Shown one piece after another: positions 1 to 9,012 of a stretch of DNA of 64,000 bases. The position numbers and the translations under genes are program-made. How positions within the stretch are numbered: position 1 is the first letter of the stretch; each line of letters starts with the position of its first letter. The stretch is from contig OX639992.1 of assembly GCA_951828515.1 (NCBI GenBank), forward strand, positions 2,014,008-2,078,007, given 5' to 3'. The notes under the pieces are model-generated. The model worked only from the letters and a program-made list of their open reading frames with translations. It made no database searches and was not told where the DNA came from. Source of the DNA: an uncultured Poribacteria bacterium (GTDB lineage: Bacteria; Poribacteria; WGA-4E; WGA-3G).

Positions 1-347
1 AAAATGGGGCAGGGTCTACATGCCACTATCCAAAACAGTGCAGATTTGACCAGTCGTTAGGGATACTGCAGAAAATCTATCAAGTCGAATTTACATCAAG
101 GTACTTAGACAGACTTCTCTAACCTTTTGTTCATCTTAAGTGATAACGCAAGTTGCCACTTATTTATAGACATAGCACCCCTAATGAGGATTAAGAATTT
201 AATCGGGTAGTTTTTACCGATACCCGGTGCGGTTAGGAAACCGCACCTACCGGGTCTGGGGGAACATAGAATTACCCAAATATTTTATTAAACTTCATAC
301 GGGGTGAGGAAGGATGTCAACTACCCAAGCCTAAAGACTTGGGTTAA
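1..347. repeat. Repeat-rich intergenic region with nested MITE-like element
   Basis: No convincing complete gene. Bases 1-60 are open in frame 1 to a TAG and could be the tail of a truncated upstream gene, but 20 codons are too few to call. Bases 176-306 look like a MITE: a left arm beginning CACCCCTAATGAGG and containing AATCGGGTAG, and an inverted right arm containing ATTACCCAAA and ending ATACGGGGTG. Nested inside, at 222-255, is the dispersed hairpin GGTGCGGTT, 4-nt loop, AACCGCACC, flanked by ACCC and GGGT. Bases 323-344 form another hairpin with ACCCAAG and CTTGGGT arms, a design reminiscent of IS200/IS605 ends. Relatives of these pieces recur at 6236, 6633, 30603-30765 and 56781-57020. 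Confidence 0.6.
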
Positions 348-1292
348 TTAATAACCGCTGTTGTCACCAAAAAGACCGGAACGTGCGATAGCCACACCGA
401 TTGCAATAACGACGGGCAGCGCAATCGCTGCTATCTGGACAAACATAGAACGCCGCGCACCAAGTCTCTGAATTGTCTCTATTCGTCCGACGGGTGCCAA
501 AAATAGTGAGATCGCTAACAAAATAGCACTTGCCGCCGGAACCTCTTCAAAAAAATAGCCGTTCATCCAGATACCCGCAAGTAGGAGTGTCACGACCGGC
601 GATGCGCTGAGTGGAAAGACGCTCCAACTACTGGAATGCCGCTGTAGAACGAGCGCAACAATCCAACTCGCCACGAAAATCGCTACCAGAATACCACCGT
701 GTTGCGCTAACCGCAGCGTACCGGAGACAGCAAGGACGAAGGCAGTGCCGCCAGAAAGTCCAAAATATACAAATGGACTCGAAGCACCAGACGGAAACCA
801 GGTAGTGAAACTCTGCTGGACAAAATTCCAAAAGATAAAAATCACAACGGCGAGACATACCCACCAGATGACGCCTTCAAGTTGTCCCCATGTATACTTA
901 AATGCTGAATTCAGAAGGAACCGCGGTATAACAATCGAGACCACCACTTGGGCCAACAAGCGTCCCCAAAGTGAAAAATGCCAAAAACACCCAAGAATCA
1001 CCCCAAGAATAGCGAGATAGCAGAGCCAATGGACACCCTCACGGGGTGGGAAAGGAGGCAAACCCTCTAAACCGATATATCCAACGATGTATCCAACACC
1101 CAACGCGACAGCGATGAGCCATCCCGATGATATACCGGTTTCCCTTCCAGTGCTCTCTCCCTGTCCTTTAGAAGCCGAAGCTTTTGCAAACACAAGGATT
1201 CCGCCGGTGACAATAGCCGGTAGGAGTAAACCAAGTATCAGTTGTTTGAATATTAACACTGCTGAAAAAAGCCTATTTTTGCGCCGCTTCAA
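348..1292 (-). CDS. Polytopic membrane protein, function unknown
   Basis: A 314-residue protein consisting almost entirely of hydrophobic segments (roughly nine or ten predicted membrane spans), with a basic N-terminus (MKRRKNR) typical of an inner-membrane protein. I recognise no family motif. Its start lies inside the end of the upstream YceI gene: the two reading frames overlap by 20 bases, which suggests translational coupling and a shared transcript. The codon pattern and the absence of a competing frame make it a real gene, but no function can be given. It could be a transport or lipid-related protein; nothing in the sequence decides. Confidence 0.7.
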   Translation of the reverse strand: MKRRKNRLFSAVLIFKQLILGLLLPAIVTGGILVFAKASASKGQGESTGRETGISSGWLIAVALGVGYIVGYIGLEGLPPFPPREGVHWLCYLAILGVILGCFWHFSLWGRLLAQVVVSIVIPRFLLNSAFKYTWGQLEGVIWWVCLAVVIFIFWNFVQQSFTTWFPSGASSPFVYFGLSGGTAFVLAVSGTLRLAQHGGILVAIFVASWIVALVLQRHSSSWSVFPLSASPVVTLLLAGIWMNGYFFEEVPAASAILLAISLFLAPVGRIETIQRLGARRSMFVQIAAIALPVVIAIGVAIARSGLFGDNSGY

Positions 1293-1887
1293 TACTGACG
1301 GTGATTCGGATGTCGTCGCTGACGGAACCCATCCCGTAAGTCATACCAAACTCGCTTCGATTAATCGTAAAGGTGCTCTCAAACCCGATGAGGGATTCAC
1401 CCTCTCTTCCTTTAGCTTGCCCCGTAATTTCAACGTCCACCGTGATCGATTTTTTAACACCGTGCAGTTCGAGGTCGCCCGTGACCTCGAACACATCCTC
1501 TTCCCCTTCTTTCGCACTGACTTTTGTGCTCTTGAAGGTGATGACGGGAAACTGCTTTGCACTAAAGAAGTCGGAACTTCTGAGATGCTGATCTCGCTTT
1601 TCGTTGCCAGTATCAACACTCGCTGCCTTGACCTCAAATTCCACCATGCTGTCGATACCCATTGGGTCCATCACGATCTGGCCGGTGAACTCATTAAATC
1701 TGCCGTAATTGTAACTAACCGCATTATGCTTTGCTCGAAAAATGATCATTGAGTGCGCTGTGTCAATTTCATACGTATCTGCTGCATCCGCACGTTGTAT
1801 GTTTCCAGTGAAGCCGCTGATGAGTAAGGCAAAAACAAGAGCAGCAGTATAGGGGATTCGTATGTTGTGTCCTAAGCCTGTTTTCAT
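1273..1887 (-). CDS. YceI family protein, exported
   Basis: A 204-residue protein with a signal peptide (about residues 1-35, ending near ADA) followed by a YceI domain, an eight-stranded lipocalin-like barrel that binds isoprenoid or amphipathic lipids in the periplasm. Family hallmarks are the N-terminal YEIDTAHSMIIFRAKH, the central segment MDSMVEFEVKAASVDTG-like region with RDQHLRSSDFF, and the C-terminal DDIRITVSIEA. The length is normal for the family. A ribosome-binding site (AAGGAGA) lies just upstream of the ATG. The last 20 bases overlap the start of the downstream membrane protein gene, so the two are probably cotranscribed. The exact ligand cannot be inferred. Confidence 0.9.
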   Translation of the reverse strand: MKTGLGHNIRIPYTAALVFALLISGFTGNIQRADAADTYEIDTAHSMIIFRAKHNAVSYNYGRFNEFTGQIVMDPMGIDSMVEFEVKAASVDTGNEKRDQHLRSSDFFSAKQFPVITFKSTKVSAKEGEEDVFEVTGDLELHGVKKSITVDVEITGQAKGREGESLIGFESTFTINRSEFGMTYGMGSVSDDIRITVSIEAAQK

Positions 1888-2017
1888 TGAAAAGAGATCT
1901 CCTTAATCCAGTTGATAGTTAAGTTTTGTTATAGAGTGTATTGTCTTGTATTCGGCAAAAGAAGTATACCGTATTTTCTGACAGATGTCAATCTGAAATG
2001 TTCGGCACAAAATTTTC

Positions 2018-2047
2018 TTGAATTTCATTACAAAATTGTGATATAAT
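2018..2047 (+). promoter_or_regulatory. Candidate sigma70-type promoter for the HMA selenoprotein gene
   Basis: TTGAAT at 2018-2023, an 18-base spacer, and a perfect TATAAT at 2042-2047 in an AT-rich stretch. It is the best promoter-like match in the 240-base region between the divergent YceI gene and the gene starting at 2132. The leader then contains two short hairpins (GTCC/GGAC and CACCA/TGGTG) of unknown role. Confidence 0.45.
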
Positions 2048-2131
2048 TATTAAATAAAGTTATATTAACTGCGTCCTTTTTGGGACAGTTCACCAAAGTG
2101 GTGTAACAAGAGGGAGGGTTTTTCAACAAAC

Positions 2132-3730
2132 ATGAAAGTATCACGACCAAGGTTTGCAATTTATTTAGGGGTGTATCTGTTCTGTTTTGTAGCATTGAGT
2201 CCGTACGGAATAGCAGACCAGCACGCCACAGATTCAGCCGTTAGTTACCATTCTCAGGTCGTCCCACTCCTCAAACGGAGTTGTCAAGGATGCCATCACC
2301 CTGGCGATCCGAACGGCGACCTGATTGTGACAAGTTACGCAGATCTCAAGCGAGGTGGAATGGCGGGTGATGCGATTGTCCCTGGGGAACCGGATGAAAG
2401 CCTCCTTATTGAACTTATCTCCGGCGATGAACCGGCAATGCCACAGAACCAAGAACCGCTCTCAACCGAAGAGGTCGAATTATTTCGACGTTGGATTCTC
2501 GAAGGCGCGCACGACGACACGCCCGATGAAGTCGACGATATGGATGAAGGAAACCACCCGATTTACACAGTGCCTCCGGTGGTTACCGCCCTGGCATATT
2601 CGCCTGATGGTAGCACACTCGCGGTGTCAGGATTCCGTGAAATTTTGTTGTATGACACAACGAATTTTGAACTCAAAGCAAGATTGGTAGGCAAAGCACA
2701 TCGCATAGAATCGCTGATGTATACGGCAGATGGAAAGATCTTAGGTATGGCAGGTGGTTCCCCAGCGCAATTTGGCGAAGTGCAGTTATGGGATACCGCA
2801 ACGAATTCCCTCATCAAAGCGATACGTTCCAGTTATGACACTGTATATGGGCTCTCTTTCTCGCCAGACGCAAGCCGTGTCGCTTTCGGATGCTCAGACC
2901 AGACGGTCCGCGTCCTGTCCGTTGAAGGCGAGAAAGAGCTGATTAAATTTGATAACCACAGCGATTGGGTGTTCGGAACGGTGTTTTCTACGGATGGCTC
3001 TCATTTCGTGAGTGCCGGACGGGATACTGCCCTCAAATTGGTTGAAGTAGACACAGGCTCTTTCGTTGACGACATCAACTCCAGCAACAAGGGTTATGGA
3101 GAAATCAACACCATCGCACGGCACCCGACTGAAGACTGGGTTCTCAATGGCGGTGAAGACCGTATTCCACGTCTCTATAAAATCTTTCGTGAAATACGGA
3201 GAGATGTAGGTAATACGGACTTTAATCTCATCCAGGCGTACGAAGCACAATCGGGTACCATTGAAGGTGTCGCGTTTTCAGCAGACGGGAGTCAGTTTGC
3301 AACTGGCAGCGGAGGCGGTGAAGCACGTATCTACAACACGGAAGACGGAACGCGTTTAGCAAGCATGCAAGGCGATGCGGTTGGTGTTTTCTCAGTGTCG
3401 TTCCATCCAAATGGCACACAGCTCGCCACAGGCGGTTTTGACGGAAAGATTCGGATATTTGATACCGCCACCGGTAAACTCCTGAATGCCTTTATGTCTG
3501 TACCGATTGAACCCGCGGGAAGCGAGGATGTCGCTCTCGTAGTGACAGGTATGACGTGAGGGGCTTGCGTCGCTAAAGTGCAGGATGCACTTACACAACA
3601 CCAGAGCGTTATCAGCGTTGAGGTTTCTCTCCCCGATCAAGCCATCATTAAAGTTCGGAAGAACACTGTTACTGCAGACGACCTCGCGGACCTCGTTAAA
3701 GAGACCGGATTCAGCGCGAAAACTAAATAG
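2132..3730 (+). CDS. Secreted cytochrome/WD40/HMA fusion selenoprotein (Sec at residue 476)
   Basis: A 532-residue protein if TGA at 3557-3559 is read as selenocysteine; read as stop it would end at residue 475. Order of parts: signal peptide (1-29), planctomycete-type cytochrome c domain with CQGCH at 51-55 and a candidate Met ligand near 103, WD40-like blades from about 150 to 460, then a heavy-metal-associated domain. That domain reads VTGMT-Sec-GACVAKVQDAL and ends KETGFSAKTK, so Sec takes the place of the first cysteine of the GMTCxxC metal-binding motif. The codons after TGA continue in frame for 56 residues with all HMA landmarks. A hairpin 16 nt after the TGA fits a bacterial SECIS. 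The sulfatase gene starts 21 bases later. Likely exported and involved in metal or redox sensing or transfer; the exact role is unknown. Confidence 0.85.
3576..3592 (+). promoter_or_regulatory. Candidate bacterial SECIS element (HMA selenoprotein)
   Basis: A perfect 7-bp stem AAGTGCA/TGCACTT closing a GGA loop, starting 16 nt after the in-frame TGA at 3557-3559. Bacterial SECIS hairpins lie just after the UGA and present a G-rich apical loop to SelB. The position and the GG in the loop match that pattern. Confidence 0.65.
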
Positions 3731-3751
3731 TACGCGTGAAGAGGCTAATAT

Positions 3752-5200
3752 ATGGCTGTTAAGGCACCCAATATACTCTGGGTTTGCACAGATCAGCAGC
3801 GTTACGACACAATTGGCGCATTAGGTAACCCGTATGTGTCAACACCGAACATCGACAATTTAGTGGCGGAAGGTGTTGCATTTACACATGCCTATTGTCA
3901 AAGTCCCATCTGTACGCCGAGTCGAGCGAGCTTTCTCACAGGCATGTACCCAAACGCAACACACGCGATTCGCAACGGGAACGACTTTTTTCCAGAGGCA
4001 TATCCGCTTGTAACGCGTACCCTCGCAGACATCGGTTATGATTGCGGACTGATTGGCAAACTCCATCTTGCGAGTGCTTACCGTCGGGTGGAACCACGCG
4101 TAAACGACGGTTACCGTTACTGGCAATACAGTCATGCGCCACGCGATGACTGGGAACACGGACATGACTACGCTGATTGGGTCCGTACGCGGGGGTACAT
4201 TTTAGGTGAGTTGAACCAGAATCCAGAAGGCGTTCCAGCGGAGTTGCATCAGACGACATGGTGCGCGGAAAAGACGATTGAGTTCATTCGCGAAGACCGA
4301 GATTGCCCGTGGCTCGCGAGTGTCAATATCTACGACCCGCATCCGCCTTTCAATCCACCACAAACACACCGAGAACAATATAATCCGGCAGAAATGCCAG
4401 AACCACTTTTCCGAAACAGCGATCTCGAACAGCAGACCCGACTACAAGCGGTCGATTTTCAATCCAAAGTACGTACACCCGATGAGCTGGACATTCGGAG
4501 TCCAATCTTACCGCAGACCCCGCGTCAAGAAGCAGAGGCAGTCGGGGCAAGAGATGCCAAAACACTTATAGCCGCCTATTACGCGATGATTCAACTGATT
4601 GACGAGCAATTGGGCAGGATCCTTGAAACGCTTGACGAAACAGGACAACGGGAAAACACCGTCATCATTTTTACGAGTGACCATGGAGAGACACTCGGCG
4701 ACCATGGACTCATCCAAAAGGGTTGTAGGTTTTACGAAGGCTTGGTCAGGGTGCCGCTGATTTTCTCATGGCAGGAGCAGTTTGCGAACGGACTTAAGAG
4801 TGACGCGCTTGTCGAACTCGTTGACAAAGCACCAACGCTCTTGGAATTGGCAGGCTTAACAGTCCCCGAGGAGATGCACGGCAAATCACTTCTGCCTCTT
4901 CTCCGCGGTGAAGCGGATCCGAACCATCACCGCGATTTCGTCCGATGCGAGTATTATGACGCTGTGGACCTGCCGGATCACACTTTCGCAACAATGTACC
5001 GAAATGAACGTTACAAATTAGTAGTTTATCACGGACACGAAGAGGGTGAACTCTACGACCTCATTAATGACCCAGACGAGTTTGAAAATCTCTGGCATGT
5101 CAATACGAAACAGGACATCAAATTTGAACTTTTAAAACAAAATTTTGATGCATCTATGCTTGCCATGGACAGAGGATCGCGACGCGTGGGACCGATGTAA
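3752..5200 (+). CDS. Sulfatase (alkaline phosphatase superfamily)
   Basis: A 482-residue type I sulfatase. Metal ligand region near the N-terminus (NILWVCTDQQRYDT), then the formylglycine-generating motif CTPSR with the modified Cys at about residue 54, followed by ASFLTGMYP; the second metal/histidine region is TSDHGETLGDHG in the middle. No signal peptide is visible, so the enzyme may be cytoplasmic. RBS AAGAGG sits 7 bases before the ATG. It follows the HMA selenoprotein gene by 21 bases and may be cotranscribed. Substrate (sulfated glycan, choline sulfate, aryl sulfate) cannot be told from sequence. It needs maturation of Cys to formylglycine by an enzyme not identified in this window. 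Confidence 0.92.
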   Translation: MAVKAPNILWVCTDQQRYDTIGALGNPYVSTPNIDNLVAEGVAFTHAYCQSPICTPSRASFLTGMYPNATHAIRNGNDFFPEAYPLVTRTLADIGYDCGLIGKLHLASAYRRVEPRVNDGYRYWQYSHAPRDDWEHGHDYADWVRTRGYILGELNQNPEGVPAELHQTTWCAEKTIEFIREDRDCPWLASVNIYDPHPPFNPPQTHREQYNPAEMPEPLFRNSDLEQQTRLQAVDFQSKVRTPDELDIRSPILPQTPRQEAEAVGARDAKTLIAAYYAMIQLIDEQLGRILETLDETGQRENTVIIFTSDHGETLGDHGLIQKGCRFYEGLVRVPLIFSWQEQFANGLKSDALVELVDKAPTLLELAGLTVPEEMHGKSLLPLLRGEADPNHHRDFVRCEYYDAVDLPDHTFATMYRNERYKLVVYHGHEEGELYDLINDPDEFENLWHVNTKQDIKFELLKQNFDASMLAMDRGSRRVGPM

Positions 5201-5218
5201 ACTCTTGGAGGAATTATA

Positions 5219-5311
5219 ATGGAATGGGTTGCAATTACTACGTTTGCAGTGTTTATCATTGGGCTCGGGATAGTCGCTGGAAAGGCGATACACCACGCCA
5301 GTAAAGATTGA
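5219..5311 (+). CDS. 30-residue single-span membrane protein
   Basis: A very short ORF encoding MEWVAITTFAVFIIGLGIVA followed by a short basic tail GKAIHHASKD. A clear ribosome-binding site (GGAGG, 7 bases before the ATG) supports translation. One hydrophobic segment fills most of the protein. It starts 18 bases after the sulfatase stop and ends 14 bases before the methyltransferase start, so it may ride in the same operon. No family recognised; could be a small membrane peptide or a chance ORF. Confidence 0.4.
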   Translation: MEWVAITTFAVFIIGLGIVAGKAIHHASKD

Positions 5312-5325
5312 GATAAAACGAAATT

Positions 5326-6117
5326 ATGCTTCAACCCAACACCATCCATTGTGGCGATACGTTTAATCTACTGAAAGAGGTAGAAGATGCCTCTGTGGAT
5401 CTGATTGTGTGTGATGGACCATACGGCGTAATGGACGAGCCGTGGGACAGGATCCCCTCAATTCAAGAATTTAACCTCACGCTTATCAAAAATTTCGCAC
5501 CGAAACTGAAGGACGGCGGTGCCCTCTATCTGTTTGGAAAACCGGACTGTATCGACTTTATAGACTATCGAGAATACTTAAATCTTCGTTCAAAGATCGT
5601 ATGGTATCAACCGAGTCGACTTGCACAAGGACGAATCAGTTACACCAATAACTACGATATTATCTGTTACTTCATCAAGGGCAAAAAGCCGAGGTGCTAT
5701 AACTTAGATGCCATCAGAGTCGCCCAACTTGTCGAGTTAGAGCATCGGAGTCGATGCGAAAATGTACCATCCGTAACGAACGGTAAATTTGGCAAGACGA
5801 AATACAATCCGAAAGGAAAGAATCCTGGCGATGTCTGGGGTGATATAAAGCAGTTAACCTACAAATCCAAGGAGTTAGTTTGTAGGGCAGCCCTTAACAC
5901 GATCCAAAAACCGGAGAAGCTAATTGAGCGGATCGTATTAGCGAGTTCATCACCCAGAGACTTGGTTTTGGATCCTTTTGCGGGAGTTGGCACTTGTCCG
6001 GTAGTGTGCAAGCGGCATCAGCGAGATTTCATTGGATTTGAGATTGAACCCAGTTTCGTGCAGGCGGGCAATAAACGGCTTCGTGAGTGCTATAAGGACT
6101 CAGACTTGTCTTTATAG
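5326..6117 (+). CDS. Beta-class DNA methyltransferase (orphan)
   Basis: A 263-residue DNA amino-methyltransferase of the N4-cytosine/N6-adenine group. The catalytic motif comes first (LIVCDGPYGVM, a DGPY variant of the usual DPPY) and the AdoMet-binding motif last (LDPFAGVGTCPVVCKR and FIGFEIEP), the order of the beta class. The N-terminus NTIHCGDTFNLLKEV is also typical. No restriction endonuclease gene lies beside it, so it is an orphan methylase, perhaps regulatory or phage-derived. The recognition sequence cannot be predicted. The DGPY variant is seen in some family members, so I expect it to be active. Confidence 0.85.
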   Translation: MLQPNTIHCGDTFNLLKEVEDASVDLIVCDGPYGVMDEPWDRIPSIQEFNLTLIKNFAPKLKDGGALYLFGKPDCIDFIDYREYLNLRSKIVWYQPSRLAQGRISYTNNYDIICYFIKGKKPRCYNLDAIRVAQLVELEHRSRCENVPSVTNGKFGKTKYNPKGKNPGDVWGDIKQLTYKSKELVCRAALNTIQKPEKLIERIVLASSSPRDLVLDPFAGVGTCPVVCKRHQRDFIGFEIEPSFVQAGNKRLRECYKDSDLSL

Positions 6118-6740
6118 GGGCAATATTTGTGAATTCCACGCCAAAGACTTGACAAAAACGTTATTTTATGTTACTATTTGTGGAGGACCAGAGGAAAGAG
6201 AACCTGATACGAGCATCAACGCTATTTGTCAATGTACCCAAGCCTAAAGACTTGTTCTTGTAGCAAAAAGCAATAACTGTTTTGCGTTTTGTAGGTCCCG
6301 TGTCTCGTGCTTCGTTCTTGTTTCTCGTTTCATAGAGGTCAGTAACCCGACGCTCTCCACGAAGGGTGCAAGCCACCTAAAAAGATACGAGTGCTATTTT
6401 GGGAACGTGCAGTTACGCAATTTCTGTTCCCGATACACTCAAGTTGTCCTCCAGCAGCGTTGTCTGTTTCTTTTCCGTATAGTGCTGTAGCTTTACACAA
6501 GTCGCACACGGGGATAGCGAACAGCAGCATAACTTGCAACCTTACACTACAAGGAACATTGTAGCATAACAAAGACTTTGTGTCAAGGGAAAAATGAACG
6601 CTTTGGTCCTTTCCAAGAGGGCGGTTTTTCCTCCCAAACCTAAAGGATTGGGATTCCAAAACCGACAATTCCCTTGAAGAATGTTATCAGTAGGGATAAT
6701 CATCCGCGCGCCACTTCGTGTAAATATATAAGGAGCAATC
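6118..6740. repeat. Non-coding region with hairpin repeats
   Basis: No gene supported. At 6236-6255 is half of the CCCAAGCCTAAAGACTT hairpin that is complete at 323-344, and at 6633-6653 a related hairpin with TCCCAA and TTGGGA arms around CCTAAAGG. The two lie 400 bases apart and could be relics of the ends of a lost IS200/IS605-like element. The DNA between them has no recognisable protein remnant. Confidence 0.4.
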
Positions 6741-7595
6741 ATGGGATGGACTTTTAAATGGCAAGATTTGGCGAAACTTGTAAGCCAAATCGCATTTTGT
6801 TTGGCATTTCTTCTCTTTTGTGGTATAAGTATTGGTAACGCGGCGGTGGAAGTCGGGTTCATCCACCTCGGCGACAAGGGTGACTTTACTTCACCCGCAT
6901 TGGCATTTGCTGAAAAAACCTTCAAAACACAAGAACTTGCGAAAGCGGACTTGAAAAGTGACACATTCAAGCAGTTTGGGGTTATCTGGTGGCACGAAGG
7001 CGATACCGATCCGGGTGCCTTGTCCAATGCAGAAATTGATGCGTTTTTAGACTACGCTGAAAGTGGCGGTGCAGTACTTTTGACAGGTTGGGCAATCCGT
7101 TATGCTACGCCATTGGGATTAGAAGACGCGCAAGCACGCGCATTTGGACCCGTTGAAAACGATGGAAGCAATGTCGGTATTATCGTCCTCAAAGAGACAC
7201 TGGCACTCGGGTTAGTAGACGGACTCAAGAATGTTGACGGGAAAACACCGCAAGTCGAGGATTGGATTCAGGTCAATTCAACTGGATATCCGAAAAGTGG
7301 TGACTATTACGACAAGCTTTGGAAGAATTTTACGACGCTTGCGCATGCTTGGGAGAGAGGTACCAATTACACGGATAGGATTGCAGCGTTCGGTTATTGG
7401 GAAGCTGGAGACGGTAAGGTATTCAACATGAATTGGCGACTCCCGAATTATCACAAGAACAATAAGGATATTGATCAAATACAGAAACTTACAGAAAACG
7501 TCATTAATTGGTTAGCAAGTGAATCGGAATACGCAGAGGTTTCCGCTGGTGGTAAACTGCCAATCGTATGGGGACGACTAAAGAATAGCCATTAA
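6741..7595 (+). CDS. Exported protein, possible amidotransferase-like (ThuA-type) fold
   Basis: A 284-residue protein with an N-terminal signal or anchor (about 20-37, LAFLLFCGISIGNAA). The mature part has alternating beta/alpha text such as FGVIWWHEGDTDPG, LSNAEIDAFLDYAESGGAVLLTGWA and a C-terminal KVFNMNWRLPNYHKNN..VINWLA. This pattern (a segment asking whether a line of residues is displayed in a sheet, then GGxxLLTG) is common in glutamine-amidotransferase-like proteins of the ThuA/DUF4350 type, but catalytic residues are not evident, so this is a fold-level guess. RBS AAGGAG precedes the ATG by 7 bases. It stands alone between two repeat-bearing gaps. Confidence 0.6.
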   Translation: MGWTFKWQDLAKLVSQIAFCLAFLLFCGISIGNAAVEVGFIHLGDKGDFTSPALAFAEKTFKTQELAKADLKSDTFKQFGVIWWHEGDTDPGALSNAEIDAFLDYAESGGAVLLTGWAIRYATPLGLEDAQARAFGPVENDGSNVGIIVLKETLALGLVDGLKNVDGKTPQVEDWIQVNSTGYPKSGDYYDKLWKNFTTLAHAWERGTNYTDRIAAFGYWEAGDGKVFNMNWRLPNYHKNNKDIDQIQKLTENVINWLASESEYAEVSAGGKLPIVWGRLKNSH

Positions 7596-7797
7596 CAGTC
7601 AGGTCGGATTTTTTAGAAAAAAACCTTTCAGTCATCAGTAGGATGGAGCTCCGATTCCCGGCTTCTGATATGCCTAACACCTCCTGTAACTGATGGATGA
7701 CTGTGATTCATACTTGTATCGGTAATTGTAAAATCTATCGCAAAGACAGCAATAATAACAAATTTTAGTTTGATTACCTCAAAAGGATACTTTAGCA

Positions 7798-8718
7798 TTG
7801 GATACTCTAAACGCTCAGACAAACTCACAATCGAATCTACCCGAAGGTGTCATAGTACGCCTCGACCAAGGAAACTTAACCGGAGATATAGCATTTTCAC
7901 CGGATGGAACGCAACTTGCAGTCGCCTGTGACATCGGAGTTTGGGTCTATGATGTGGACAGCGGTCTCGGACTTAACCTCCTCGTTGAGCATAGGGAATA
8001 TGTCAGATGCGTCGCGTATTCTCCCGATGGGAGTGCAATTGCCAGCGGGAGTACAGACAATACGGTGGTTTTATGGGACGCGACCATTGGATCTCCGACA
8101 GCAACGCTCGTCGGACATACGGACGCTGTTAGGAGTGTTGCATATTCCGTGGACGGTGCCACCGTCGCAAGTGGAAGCCCTGATGGGACCGTGCGGTTAT
8201 GGGATACCAGCACAGGAGAGGCTAAAAATACACTCACAGGGCGTGCAGACTCTATCAGATGTGTTAAATATTCCCCAGATGGAAGCACCCTCGCCGCTGG
8301 AACCGGAGACGACACAGTGGAATTGTGGGACGCTGCTACCGGAAGGCACAAAGCGACACTCAAGGGACATACACATATTGTCGATTCGATCGCCTATTCA
8401 CCCGATGGAGCAGTTCTTGTGAGCGGAAGTATTGATGGCACGGTTCGGTTGTGGAATACAGACTCAAGGGAATTGATAACGACCCTGACAGGACATGCCG
8501 GTTATGTTTGGGGTGTCGCTTACGCACCTGATGGCAAAAGCGTCGCAAGTGGCGGGAATGACAACACGATTCGTTTATGGGATATCGAGGCAGAGGAACT
8601 TAAACGAACGCTCACAGGACATACAGGTAGCGTCAGGAATGTCGCGTATTCTCCGAATGGAAGTGTCCTCGCCAGCGGAAGTGATGACCACACCGTACTC
8701 ATCTGGGATATCGCGTAA
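7798..8718 (+). CDS. WD40 repeat protein, one seven-bladed propeller
   Basis: A 306-residue protein made of exactly seven WD40 repeats, each with a version of GHTxxVxxVAYSPDG and DxTVRLWD, predicting one closed beta-propeller used as a protein-binding platform. There is no signal peptide and no fused enzymatic domain. The start is a TTG at 7798, with AAAAGGA about 10 bases upstream; no ATG alternative lies before the first blade. The blades are very similar to one another, a sign of recent internal duplication. Partner unknown; the downstream cytochrome/DUF1549 gene has no fused propeller and often occurs near such proteins. Confidence 0.8.
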   Translation: MDTLNAQTNSQSNLPEGVIVRLDQGNLTGDIAFSPDGTQLAVACDIGVWVYDVDSGLGLNLLVEHREYVRCVAYSPDGSAIASGSTDNTVVLWDATIGSPTATLVGHTDAVRSVAYSVDGATVASGSPDGTVRLWDTSTGEAKNTLTGRADSIRCVKYSPDGSTLAAGTGDDTVELWDAATGRHKATLKGHTHIVDSIAYSPDGAVLVSGSIDGTVRLWNTDSRELITTLTGHAGYVWGVAYAPDGKSVASGGNDNTIRLWDIEAEELKRTLTGHTGSVRNVAYSPNGSVLASGSDDHTVLIWDIA

Positions 8719-9012
8719 ATCATTAACATAGAACGAAGATAGATAATAACTTGAGGCAAATTAACGGCGACCAAGTTTTCATTACGCAATTACGCTATCT
8801 TGGCGTGGCTTACAGGTCAACCGTCTAAAATAGCACAATTTAATTACCAGTGAGGACCAGTGAGGTTTTCTTAGGGAAACCCCCTATCAAAAACACTTCG
8901 CTACCAATTAGGCAGAAACCAGTTTCAAAAACTCAATCGTTAAAATCAGATTTAAGGAGGACGGCGTCTCCTCCGTCGATCACAATCGGAGGCTCCCACG
9001 CCGAGTTTTTTG
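8719..9012. other. Intergenic leader before the DUF1549/1553 gene
   Basis: No gene seen. Contains a tandem duplication of CCAGTGAGG near 8850-8866 and an inverted repeat around GGAGGACGGCGTCTCCTCC near 8957-8975, followed by CGGAGG close to the next gene. These could be leader hairpins; none is a clear terminator. Confidence 0.3.

Noticed and set aside
1-60. Tail of a truncated gene at the left edge
   Set aside because: Only 20 codons; cannot be separated from chance.
1087-1752. 221-codon plus-strand ORF
   Set aside because: It is the opposite-strand shadow of the YceI and membrane-protein genes, with no family text.
3557-3559. Reading TGA as a plain stop, or as a genome-wide sense codon
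   Set aside because: Coding text continues in frame with family conservation after all three TGAs, so a plain stop is unlikely; other genes here end normally with TGA (14828, 40569, 53910, 27504 overlap), so a recoded genome is unlikely.
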